Shown piece after piece: positions 46,215 to 56,630 of a DNA stretch of 64,000 nucleotides. The DNA is from Semisulcospira habei. Lineage: Eukaryota > Mollusca > Gastropoda > Semisulcospiridae. A model generated the notes under the pieces. It was not told where the DNA came from and made no database searches. It worked only from the letters and a program-made list of their open reading frames with translations. Both the position numbers and the translations under genes were made by a program. Each line of letters starts with the position of its first letter. Within the stretch, counting starts at the first letter, position 1. The DNA lies in NCBI GenBank assembly GCA_036245525.1, contig BTPG01000005.1, positions 1,103,575 through 1,167,574 of the forward strand, read 5' to 3'.

Positions 46215-46364
46215 CTTGCCACTGCGATTATCTGTTATGTATTGTGATGAGATTGGGCGTTGTTCCATTACTGATGCACCTTCACTTTGTACTAGCTTCA
46301 CAAATGTATCCACAGAAATAACACATTAGCTGCTTGCTGCTCTGTGAGCTCATTTGGTGTGGCA
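46215..46364 (-). pseudogene. Kolobok-like transposase, upstream exon
   Basis: Acceptor TTCTTTTTCAG and donor GGCAAG|GTAAGT. Two frames join across a one-base loss near 46300: ATPNELTEQQAANVLF and TFVKLVQSEGASVMEQRPIS, SQYITDNRSGK. Good splice sites, no recognised domain of its own. Confidence 0.5.
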
Positions 46365-46689
46365 CTGAAAAAGAATCAAATGACTGGTATTTGTATAGTT
46401 ATGTAATGCACACACGGGTCTTGTACTAGAAAATGGCGTGGCGTTCTGAAGATATTTACACAAAAACAACCACCACGAACCCCCAAAACAAATCGCAACT
46501 AAAAGTGGAAACTTCTAAATGTACATCAGACCAGAGCTCAGAATATATCGCATATTTCATTATGTATATAACACAAATATGTGTAATAGAAAATTGCCCA
46601 GAAACTATTACACTTATTTATAAAGGAGAGAATATTTAAAAACAAAGTTTCAGGCTGTTACTATAGTGACGTATATATATAGTAACTAC

Positions 46690-46775
46690 AGAAGAGACGA
46701 ACAGTGAGGCTAAGATTTCCAATCTATTCTTCGTCTTGTTCATCGATGTATTCTGCCTACTTCTCACCACTGTCG
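46690..46775 (-). pseudogene. Acidic fragment upstream of the transposase
   Basis: MMTEEITADDSGEK, stop, AEYIDEQDEE, stop on the minus strand. May be the linker between a THAP-type DNA-binding domain and the catalytic part, but no THAP motif was located. Confidence 0.25.
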
Positions 46776-47027
46776 TCTGCTGTTATTTCCTCAGTCATCA
46801 TTTCCCCCGAAATTAGTGTCCTGTACACCAGAACACACATAACATTACGATCGCTAGGGCTTCTTGTTGTTGACAAGGAAGTGGTCATTGGAGTGGTGTC
46901 CCCTGATAATACATATTTACGAGTACCTTCCCTTTGTAAACACGACGTCAGCTACACGCGCATAGGTGTTTGTTGTTGTTGGAAATATACTTACCAACAA
47001 AAGTAATATTTGTACCACAAAAAGTGA

Positions 47028-47422
47028 AAAGACCACACCATATCATGTTGGACTTACCGCCACCATTCGCTGGACCTTTTTTGGACGCTCTGGACGTCGC
47101 GGCTCGGCGGCCGTGCAGGCTTCACCAGTGCGGCAAAATGAAAGTTGGATATTTTTCAGTCGTAGTTGCACGGGAATTGGATGTTACCGCGCACGGACAG
47201 ATGCAACTGGAAGTGACCTTAGGCAGCTGGATGGTGTATACCTGTTTTCGTGAACTGTGACAGCCGTCAAGGACGTCTGACACTCTACAGCAGCTATAGT
47301 AACGTGCGTGCTCGGGGATCCTATCACACGGGGCCCTATCAGGGTTGCACTTTCTGTGTCAGGTAGGGACTTTGAAATTTTTTTTCGATGTCCTCTACTG
47401 ACTAATTGCTGAACCCGGACCT
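47028..47422 (-). repeat. Right terminal inverted repeat of the Kolobok-like element
   Basis: Reverse complement of 39998-40388 with scattered substitutions and a small insertion near 47115. Confidence 0.85.
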
Positions 47423-47531
47423 TTAATGGACTTGGACAATGACAGACAATGGCAATGCCCCTCATACGCCTGTGTCCTAGGCACGCAAAGAGTCCCACTA
47501 CAGATTGCGTGACTAAAGTACACTTACTTAC

Positions 47532-49029
47532 TTACTTACGCCTGTCACCCCTCCCCGGGTATAGGCCGTCGACGAGAGACCTCCAGCAACTCCTGTCCTG
47601 TGCTTCTCCTTCGATTCTACTCCAGGTGGTTCCCAGTCTCTTGATGTCTGCTTGGAGGTCTCGACGCCAGGAGTTTCTCGGCCTACCTCTTTTCCTCTTT
47701 CCCTGGGGGTTCCATGACAATGCCTGCCTAGTGATTCTGGAAGCTGGCTTTCTCAGGCTGTGACCGATCCATCCCCATCTTCTTCGCCCAATTTCATTCT
47801 CTGCTGTTATCTGCTCTGTTCTGTCCCAGAGTCTGACGTTGCTGATCTTCTCTGGCCAGTGGATTTTCAAAATTCTTCTAAGGCAACTGTTCATGAAGGT
47901 CTGTACTCTGTTGACTGTGGTTTTTTTGTCAATCTCCAAGTCTCTGCTCCATATAGGAGAACTGCTTTTACATTGGAGTTGAAAATCCGGACTTTGGTGT
48001 GTTGTGACAGCTCTCTGGAACTCCACATTTTTTAACTGGAGAAAGGCTGCTCTGGCTTTACCGATTCGTGCTCTGACATCTGCATCAGTGCCGCCTTTTT
48101 TTTTTGTCTATGATGCTCCCGAGATAGGTGAAGGACTCCACCTCCTCCAACGGGGTGCCAGCAAACAAGATTGGTTCTTCCCTGGTTGTGTTCAGCCTCA
48201 TTGTCTTTGTTTTCTGTTTGTGAATGGTGAGGCCCACTTGGGACGAGATGTCAGCAAGCCTCGTGGTCTTGTCCTGCATTTGTTGACGAGTGTGGGACAG
48301 TAATGCCAAGTCGTCTGCAAAATCGAGGTCGTCAAGCTGTGTCCACAGTGTCCACTGTATTCCACTTCGTCTGTGCTCTGTGGTCATCTTCATGACCCAG
48401 TCTATGGCCAGTAGGAAGAGGAACGGAGACAGCAGACACCCCTGCCTGACACCAGTTCTGACCTGGAGCTCCCTGGTGAACTGCCCTTCGTGGATCACGC
48501 GACATGTCATGCCATCATAGCTGCTCTTGATCAGGCGGACGAGCTTTGTGGGTACACCGTAGTGTTGTAGGAGTTTCCACAGAGTCTCTCGGTCCACGCT
48601 GTCAAATGCTTTCTCATAATCCACAAAGTTGACGTACAGCGGGAAGCTCCACTCCAGAGACTGTTCCATGATGATGCGGAGAGTGGCGATCTGGTCTGTA
48701 CATGATCGGTTCTTCCTGAATCCTGCTTGCTGGTCTCTCAGCTGGGGGTCAACGGAGCTCTTCATTCTCTCTAGGATGATCCTGTTGAAGACCTTTCCTG
48801 GTACTGACAGCAAGGTGATTCCTCTGTAGTTGGAACACTTGCTGAGGTCGCCTTTCTTGGGAAGCTTGATTAGGTACCCCTCCTTCCAGTCAGCTGGCAT
48901 CACCTCCTCTTCCCAGATCTTTCCAAACAGTGGGTACAGCATCTCCACTGTTGTCTCTGGGTCTGCTTTCAGAGACTCCGCTGGGATGCCATCTGGCCCT
49001 GCTGCTTTGCCATTCTTCAAAAATGCCAC
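47532..49029 (-). pseudogene. RTE-like reverse transcriptase and C-terminal region
   Basis: The RT frame 49029-48085 has SGKAAGPDGIP-like NGKAAGPDGIP (residues 6-16), KKGDLSKCSNYRGITLLS, VDYEKAFD (136-143), GVRQGCLLSP (193-202) and FADD (237-240). A poly-T/A run near 48097 ends it; the C-terminal region resumes at 48026 with RVQTFMNSCLRRILKIHW, RRRWGWIGHSLRK and QALSWNPQGKRKRGRPRNSW, stopping at 47532. More shifts occur near 47940. Confidence 0.9.
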
Positions 49030-49547
49030 TGCTCTTCTGATCTCTTCCCGGCTGGGTCTGTCACAGCTGATGGGTAGGTCGGTCTCTGCCGGCTGGATGT
49101 CGGGGGGGGGTCGGGTGGGCTAGGTCTGTTCAGTAACTCTTCAAAATACTCGGCCCATCTGTCGAGTTGGTCTGCTCTGTCTGCAATAGGCTTGCCTTCT
49201 TTGTCTTTTACTGGTCTTTCTGTATGGCCATACTTACCCGACAATCTTCTGGTAATGTCGTAGAGCCGTTTCATGTTGCCGCTGCCTGCTGCCTTTGCTG
49301 CCAGGCTGTCTGTGTAGGCCCTCTTGTCTGCCCTGATACTCCTCTTCACCTCGCGGTTGGCTTCCGAGTATTCCTCCTGTGCCCTTACTTTGGCTGCTCT
49401 CGTGCGACTGTTGTTGACCGCTGCTTTCTTCTGCTTCCTCGCTTCTATCTTCTTCAAGGTCTGTGCCGACAGCCAGTCCTTGTGGTGGTGTTTCCTGAAC
49501 CCTACAGTGTCTTTGCAGGTTGAGTTCAGCGCCTCTCTGCCTTCCAC
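49017..49547 (-). pseudogene. RTE-like linker region between endonuclease and RT
   Basis: Reads HHHKDWLSAQTLKKIEARKQ, SIRADKRAYTDSLAAKA, ERPVKDKEGKPIADRADQLD, RWAEYFEELLNRPSPPD: the conserved lysine-rich linker. A C/G homopolymer near 49100 shifts the frame just before RT. Confidence 0.85.
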
Positions 49548-50539
49548 TGCTGCTCTGTGGTGACCGCCTCCTCTTCATTTACTAGCTCCTGTAGCGCTTG
49601 AAACCGGTTGGACAGCACCAGTTTGAACTCTTCTCTAACTCCAGTTTCTCTCAGGAGGCCTACATTATAGCGTTGTCTTCTTGTTGTCTCTGTGCGGCTT
49701 TTCTTTAGCTTGAGCTTCATTCTTAAGGTAAGCAGATGGTGGTCTGAGGCGACATCTGCTCCCCTCCTCACTCGAACATCTTGAAGGGATCTTCTAAATT
49801 TCTTGCTAATGCAGATATGGTCTATTTGGTTCTCTGTTGTATGGTCAGGTGAGACCCAAGTTGCTTTGTGTATTCTTCTGTGTGGGAAGATGCTGCCTCC
49901 AATGACAAGTCGGTTTAGAGCACAAAAGTCTACAAACCTCTCCCCGTTCTCACTCATCTCTGAGCCTAGTCCCTGTCTCCCCATCACCTGTTCGTATCCG
50001 GTGTTGTCCTCCCTTATTTTGGCATTAAAATCGCCCATGACGATGGTGATGTCTCGCTCCGCACATTTGTCCACGGCACTCTGGAGTCGGTCGTAGAACT
50101 CTTGTTTCTCTTCCTCGTCACTGTCATTGGTGGGCGCATAACACTGGATGACGTTCAGCTTGAGCTTTTTCTTGGTTCTAAAGGCTGCTGTGATAATTCT
50201 TGGCCCAAGAGGTTCCCAGCCCATCAGCGCTCTCTGTGCCACTGGTGACAGCATGAATGCTACTCCTTCTGTATGGGGGGCATTCTCCTCTTCATGACCT
50301 GAATACAGAATCATCTCCCCACTTAACAGCCTTTTCTGGCCAGACTGCGTCCATCTGGCTTCACTGATACCTAGCAGGGAAAGGTTGTACTTTTGCATTT
50401 CCGCTGCTATCTGGGCGGCCTTGCCGCTCTGGTACAAGGTCTTGACATTCCATGTGCCCATGGTTGTGTCCCTGGATAGAGAGAGGCGGCTCGGTCCTGT
50501 GGCTTCCGAAGACTTCCGGCTTTCACCACAGGACGTCAT
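49526..50539 (-). pseudogene. RTE-like endonuclease
   Basis: 337-residue frame. MGTWNVKTLYQSGKAAQIA starts at residue 27, followed by LSLLGISEARW, NVIQCYAPTND, VMGDFNAKI and ASDHHLLTLRMKL, the APE-type catalytic motifs (E in ISEAR, D in GDFNAK, SDH). Ends where a frameshift near 49550 moves the linker into the next frame. Makes the nick that primes reverse transcription. Confidence 0.9.
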
Positions 50540-50930
50540 AAGTCTTCTAGTAGAAGAACCTTCCTCCTCCAGGAAAGGAATTACTGTTAGTCTTTTCGTC
50601 GGCGTTTTTGTAGCTATTTCCTTTTTTGCAGGGTGGGGAAGCTACCCCCACGCCCAACCCCCTTACTAGGAGGACCAGGGGTTTTCTGTCGGGGTCACCT
50701 TCCCTTAGACCATGTTGGTTCACGGCACCTTATTTCATTCGGTGCACCCCTCTCACGAGGGTACCCCCTATCCACCACCCAGGGGACGCGCCTCAACGCC
50801 ATATGGTCCCAGCGCGAGGGACGAAAGTACACGGGCCGCGTAAAATGGGGATACAGTTGCCGAGATATCAAAATTTGACACTTGCATATAGTCTGGTTGC
50901 CAATTAGTGATTTTTAGTATGTTACGTGGT

Positions 50931-51780
50931 GGAGTTGCAGTCGAAGTATGATAAACACACCAGACACACACACGTAGAGTTCTTTAAAGTAAACCTCGTT
51001 TAGCTGCAATCCGTCACACGTGGCTTAAGGATGTAGACAATACTGGAGTAACAGTTCCAACAATATTTAATTCAGCGATGCGATATCCACACAGTAATGC
51101 ACTCTCAAATGCACAAACTACTGAATACAAAGTCTCTTTTGCTATGTCCACACTACGACTCAAAGTTTCTCATACACAGCGTCTCTCGCAATAAACTGCG
51201 TATCTCTACAACTGACAAAGCAAGACAATGTACTCACGGGCTTTCCCAGCGCCCTCCTTATATACACTATCAAAATCTAGAATCTTCTACGGAAATCATG
51301 AACTCAAACAACCAGAACGAAACACGCAGCCGAAGCTCATTAACATAAACTTTCCAGAAACAATATATCAGGCTACAAAAACACGGCTGCTCAGTTCAGC
51401 TCTAAATTCTAGCATATAATAAAGACACATAAAAGTATGGTATCCCTATCTATGATAGCTCAAAAAGGTACGAGAACAGTCACCAAACAAAATAAAAGCT
51501 GCTCGATACACGCGCACAGGAAAACAAAAAGTAGCGAAAAATGTTGCGATGTCACCTAACCGACGTGACACTAACGAGGCCACTAGACAGTGCGACCCTT
51601 CTACAACGTTCCGGACTAAACTTAACAAAACGAAATCGGCTCTACTCACGAACAAAAGAAAATCTTACTAAAAAGGCACGAAATCATAACCGTGATAGCT
51701 CAAATAAACAACATATCGTTACCTACGAATAACACATGTACGCTCTCACAGGATAACACAACCACAATCGTAACGTAGTA
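50931..51780 (-). mobile_element. Candidate solo LTR or promoter region
   Basis: On the minus strand a TATATAAGG box (51264-51256) lies in a C/G-balanced context, followed about 300 bp later by ACCACGTAACA at roughly 50931 that could be an LTR end. The region has no frame. I could not fix the 5' end or a TSD, so this is only a suggestion; a host promoter is an alternative. Confidence 0.25.
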
Positions 51781-51884
51781 TAACCTAAGAAAATGTACCT
51801 CATAATTGTTCTGAGCGGTTTTCAACTCTTTGGTACCCATAGATTACAGATCGAACTGATGACACTCTGTCACTGTTGAGCATT

Positions 51885-52440
51885 TTGATATATTCAAGAT
51901 GGCCGCCAAGATGGCTACCAAACTATAAAAAATGCCATAAAACATGTTCCATGCAACACAGAGGGCTATATTTTAATGAAATAAACAGGAAATATTATTT
52001 AGGTGACATTGAAATGAATAAGTATACTTCTGATGTTTGTTTACATGCATATATTATTCGAGATGGTTGCCAAGATGGCCACCAAAACATGAAAAATGAC
52101 GTGAAACATATTCTACGCCACACAGAGTGCTCATTTTGTGACAGAAACCAGGATATATGATTTATATGATATATTACAAGAGTTTAGACATATATTATTA
52201 ATGATGACCTGTAATTAGATGCTGATTATTCAAGATGTCTCTCAAAATGGCGACCAATATATTTTTAAAACCGATATGTTCTGTACCAGACAGAATGCTC
52301 GTTTTTGTTGAAAACAGCAAGAATTATAACAGTTGTAGCGAGTGAAACACACAATAGTTCTAACATTTGATTGGGTGTACATAATCCCATATGGCATCCA
52401 AGATGGCTACCGGAAATTATGATTTAAATTGAACATGGGC
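51885..52440. repeat. Degenerate ~175-bp tandem repeat with CAAGATGGC motif
   Basis: Units begin ATTCAAGATGGCCGCCAAGA or similar at about 51893, 52057, 52229 and 52388, each followed by an A-rich stretch and ACAGAGxGCT. No coding potential. Confidence 0.7.
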
Positions 52441-53130
52441 TCTCCATTACACCAGTCATAATGCAACACTTTTTTTCTAATCCGAACAGAAAATGTAAAC
52501 AGAGGAAAAGTCACCGATATTTTGACGTGACTATATAGAGAAGTATTTCAAGACCTGCAAGAGTACTTAGCATGTGGAAGTTCCAGGGTCCGTACAGAAA
52601 AGCAGGGACGAAGTTTACAAAATTTTCATAAATGTTTCACAAACCCAAACTAAAACCTGAAGGTTTACACACTTTAATTAGATCACTCTGTATCAGCAGC
52701 TCATTTGAAGCTTCGTGCCTAATGCATGAAGAGATACCAAAATAAAAGAACGCTTATCGAATGGCGGAGCTCGGTAGAAGCGTAAACAACCAATCAGAAT
52801 GTTTGGCAGAAAGGCCATGCAGTCACTTTATGATCAGAGCTAAATATCGATCACTTGCAACAAGCGTCAGCATGATCATTCGCAATGGAATACTCACAAA
52901 TTGGGGGAGAAAAAAAAAGAAGTAGACAAAAGTTTGCTAGCACTTTGTCATTTTTTACAAACTTTCACAGACTTTAAGGAAAAGGACTGAAATTGACAGA
53001 TTTTCCAGGGCCCTAAAAAAAACCTTGTCATTTTTTTAACAACTTTCACAAATGTTCACAGACCGTACGGACCCTGAAGTTCAGTCTTTTATGGGTCAGT
53101 CAGTTACATCTCGCATTCCTCTTCTTCGTC
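52441..53130. other. No gene recognised
   Basis: AT-rich; repeated TTTCACAAA/TTTTACAAACTTTCACAGAC phrases around 52905-53065, otherwise nothing. Confidence 0.4.
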
Positions 53131-53134
53131 GTCT

Positions 53135-54998
53135 TCATTTTCTTGCACAGCTGCAATGTTTGTTTGTTTGGAAGGCTGCTGTCGTTGGTGGTAGTGACTT
53201 CAGGTTGGGAGTGAACACCACCTTCCTGGACGTTCTTACTAGCCATGCTTCGTACCTGATCTTTGACATGCTCTCTGTACATCTGCACCCATAACAAGCA
53301 CCAATGAAATGGGTTGCCTGGTGGATGATGTCACTGAAACTGGCATGTGGGTCCCCCAGGTTTTGAAGACGAAACCCTTTGAGAAGCACCCTTGGGACTG
53401 TACCTTTGCCAATGCCCCACATATAGGCGACTGTGTCACACCTTGAAAGGACAAGTGCTGCAAGGAGTTCAGGCACAAAATCCTTGTGTTTCCTCACACT
53501 TGCTGTTATGTCAACACGGGTCTTCTGAGCGCTGGTGCCTTCCATCACAACGGCAGCAGTAATCTTGCAAGACATGTAATAATGTAAGAGCAAAATGAAC
53601 ACATCTGTGTCATCTGACATTATCCTGATGGATGTGCATCCTTGCTCCTCTGCCCGGACCATTTGCTGGGCAATAATGATGTCAGCGTCTGTATGAGTTG
53701 TCCGCATATCATCTGCTGGGGAGGGGATACCCTTCATGACTTCTGTTGGGACGGGATCATCACCGGTCAGTAGCAGCTTGTGTTGAATGATTCCCTTGGC
53801 CTGAAGCCCACCCACTTTGTCTAGCAGTTGCTCACAGATGATGGCGATGAGCTGTGTTTTATTTTCCGTAACAGTTAGTGCAACGTTTTGAGGTGGTAGT
53901 GGAGTGTCTGGCCTCAGCTGGTGACGCCTTGTGGCTGTTTCCACAGCACGAGAGGACCTGGTGGTACGTTTGATGCTGATCGATTAGTACCTGTCAAAGA
54001 CAAGGTACACATCACTTTCTTGGAGCTTTGTAATAATGCAGTCTAGAAAGCTGTCCACATAATTTGCACAGAGCCTTGCGATGGCCGGTATATTGTCCAC
54101 ATCACTGCACAGCCATCTATGATGACAACATCTGCCTTCTGGCATGTACGTACGGACATCTCGCACTGCAAGTTTCGTTCAGTACTGACTTTGTTGTAGC
54201 AAGTCTCATCTATCCTTGTCCGTAAACATAGATGTCGGGATTGGCGCCAATTCATGTTGGTACAGGTTTTCAAGGTCTAGATTTCTTGTACTCATCAGGC
54301 CCATAACTCTGCTGTAGATCAGTTCTGTATCATACGTTGCTCCAGATCCTTGTTTCATCTTTTTCTTGCTTACTGCCATGCTGACAACCTTTTTGCTCAG
54401 GGAGGCATTGAATCCGTCAGGCCACGACCTTTCAAAATCTTGCATTTGTGAAATTCCCAACTCAAGAGCTGTTATCAACATTGACGTTCTGGCTGGATAT
54501 CATTCCCGTCGCAATGTTGGCAATTCCATTGCTTGGGTGGTCGTCTGGATTGAGTGGGTTGATGCAGGCTTGACGTTTCTTTCGGATTTCTTCTCTGTCT
54601 TTTCTATCAGACTGTATTCGGGCTTGCATCTCTTCTTTGTGAACAGTCGCAAGTGATGCAGTGTTGTGTTCTCGGATTTCAGCAATGTCTCTGGTGAACT
54701 GACTGCATGTATGGAGACTGAGTGCCCCTCTGTTCTGCCCCCCAGGGTTGAGCATGATGCCGATCAAGCCCCTGGACCGTGCCCTTATCTCATGAAAGTT
54801 GTCAGTTTCGATGAACATGTCAGACCAAATGCCATTCAGAGTCCAGGCTTGTGGCGCATCACGTGCTCTCCTCGGAGAAACCTGTCCAATACGTTCTTCG
54901 GCAGACGCTCCATAGACCTTAGGTAGTACAGGCTGTACCTCGCATAGTTCCAATGAGCAACAGCAGCGCACACACCGTGCATGACTGCATGCACGCAC
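53135..54998 (-). pseudogene. PIN/FEN1-like multi-copy gene, broken
   Basis: Adjacent minus-strand frames form one former protein: WTLNGIWSDMFIETDNFHEI, FTRDIAEIREH, KEEMQARIQSDRKDREEIRK, then ELGISQMQDFERSWPDGFNA, LIYSRVMGLMSTRNLDLENL, then KADVVIIDGCAVMW, SDVYLVFDRY, and in 53944-53135 RRHQLRPDTPLPPQNVALTV, LLLTGDDPVPTEV, HTDADIIIAQQ, IMSDDTDVFILLLHYY and LSRCDTVAYMWGIGKG. The T-D-A-D and S-D-D-T-D-V acidic blocks are laid out as in PIN/FEN1-superfamily nucleases. An in-frame TAA follows VFDRY, several frames shift, and the usual Cys-rich C-terminus is missing. I recognise it as an uncharacterised family common in fish and marine invertebrates; its role is unknown. Confidence 0.65.
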
Positions 54999-55030
54999 AC
55001 ACTATTTCTTACTTCTGTAGTAGCTTCTCT

Positions 55031-55110
55031 AGACGGGGAAGTGGCGCAGTGGTTAAGGCGTCTGCCTCCAATGCCAAAGGTGCGAGGTTCGATACCGGGT
55101 TCCGGCGTTG
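55031..55110 (+). promoter_or_regulatory. tRNA-like head with A and B boxes at the LINE 5' end
   Basis: TGGCGCAGTGG (55042-55052) matches the pol III A box and GGTTCGATACC (55086-55096) the B box, 44 bp apart, as in tRNA-derived SINE heads. It begins directly at the TSD, so it is the first part of the inserted unit. It could act as an internal pol III promoter or be a fused SINE; it is not expected to be a functional tRNA because the acceptor ends do not pair well. Confidence 0.7.
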
Positions 55111-55821
55111 GATTTTTCTCCTCTGGTAAGTGTCACCGTCTGGGCAGTGGGTAGATGTTCACATCTGCACGGGACATAGACGACCCCGCCCCCACGAGTC
55201 CCCTGCTGCCTTGCACTGTTTGCAGGCTTGGCCGCTTGGCTGCGGAAAGGCTAAGGGAGGAAACCCCTGACATCAAAGCCCCCGTGTCTCCGGGGAAGGC
55301 TTTTGAGCCAGAGACTAAGACAAGGACAGTCTGATATAAAACCTACGACCCGAGGACCTCGATGCCACCGTCCCAGCTTGCTAGGCCATGGCAAACGAAC
55401 CAAGGGTTTAAAGGGTGGGGCCAGTACTGCGCACACTGCACTCCACCAAAAAGCTCCACCGCGCAGGCTTTAGGAAACGCCCACGGACTATGACACTGAA
55501 CTTTCCAAGTCCTGTAGCGATGGGCAAGGGGCAAAACGGCAGGTGAAAGATGTCACTGGAAGCCGCAGTCTCAAACCTGCATGCAGGCGGTTCAGGATAT
55601 TGGTCGCCTGATGTTGACCTGGGGATGACAACGTCACTCGGCACACCCTGAACGACCAAGCAGCCTTCTATAGGGACAGCACTGCTTGCTCCACACGGAG
55701 AGGGGCCTAGAAAAGGTGGCCTAACCAAAGCTCATCCCCTCGTAACCCAGTTGGCTAGCCGCGGTCAACGGGCATCTTCCCATGCGGTCAGAAAACAAGA
55801 AAAAACAATGGATCCACTCTC

Positions 55822-56630
55822 ATGACGACCACGACCGGACTCAACGTTGCATGCTGGAACATCCGAACCATGCTCGACACAGCAGACAGCGGACGCCCTG
55901 AACGTCGCTCCGCCCTCATTGCCCATGAATTGCGGAGGTTAAACATCGACATCGCCGCGCTCAGCGAAGTACGCCTCCCGGAGGAAGGCAGCCTCCAAGA
56001 ACTTGGCGCTGGCTACACCCTCTACTGGTCAGGCAGGCCTGCATCAGAAAGACGGCTCTCAGGCGTGGGCTTCATGGTGAAGACCCACATTGCGACTAAG
56101 TTGGAAAACCTACCAACGGGTCACTCCGACCGCATCATGTCCATGCGCCTCCCACTGAGACACCAGCAATACGTCACCCTTCTCAGTGTGTACTCCCCAA
56201 CCCTCCTGGCAGAGCCTGCAGAAAAAGACAAGTTCTACTCTGACCTGCGCAGCCTCCTACAGAGCACCCCTGCAGACGACAAAGTCATCATCCTTGGCGA
56301 CTTCAACGCCAGAGTGGGCCAAGACTCTGAAGCCTGGAAAGGAGTCCTCGGCAAGCATGGCGTTGGGAACTGCAATGACAACTTGTCATCACCAACACTA
56401 CTTTCCAGCAAAAGGACAGTCGAAAGACCACCTGGATGCATCCTCGCTCCAAGCACTGGCACCTTATCGACTATGTCCTAGTGCGTCAGAGGGACCGCAG
56501 TGACGTCCTCCTCACCAGAGTGATGCCCAGCGCAGAGTTCCACACTGACCACCGCCTTGTTCGCTGCAAACTCAGGCTCCGCCTCAAGCTGAAACCCAAG
56601 AAAGGGGGCCCCCCCCAAGAAAAAGCTTGA
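55822..56630 (+). pseudogene. LINE endonuclease, broken
   Basis: MTTTTGLNVACWNIRTMLD, IAALSEVRLPEEGS, LSVYSPTLLAEPAEKD and IILGDFNARVGQD are APE-type motifs. Near 56385 a short deletion with frameshift removes roughly 10-15 codons; the downstream part continues as HPRSKHWHLIDYVLVRQRDR and FHTDHRLVRCKL. A C-run at about 56608 shifts into the RT frame. Confidence 0.85.

Larger units (their letters stand above)
47524..50823 (-). mobile_element. Full-length RTE-like LINE, 3.3 kb, 9-bp TSD
   Basis: AAAGTACAC at 47515-47523 and 50824-50832. On the minus strand: 5' UTR (50823 to about 50540), endonuclease, linker, RT, C-terminal region, and a (GTAA)n microsatellite tail, all as expected for the RTE clade, whose elements are about 3.3 kb. 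Frameshifts at several homopolymers inactivate it unless they are sequencing errors. Confidence 0.9.

Noticed and set aside
55031..55110. A functional tRNA gene
   Set aside because: A and B boxes match, but the acceptor ends do not pair convincingly and it forms the exact 5' end of a LINE insertion.
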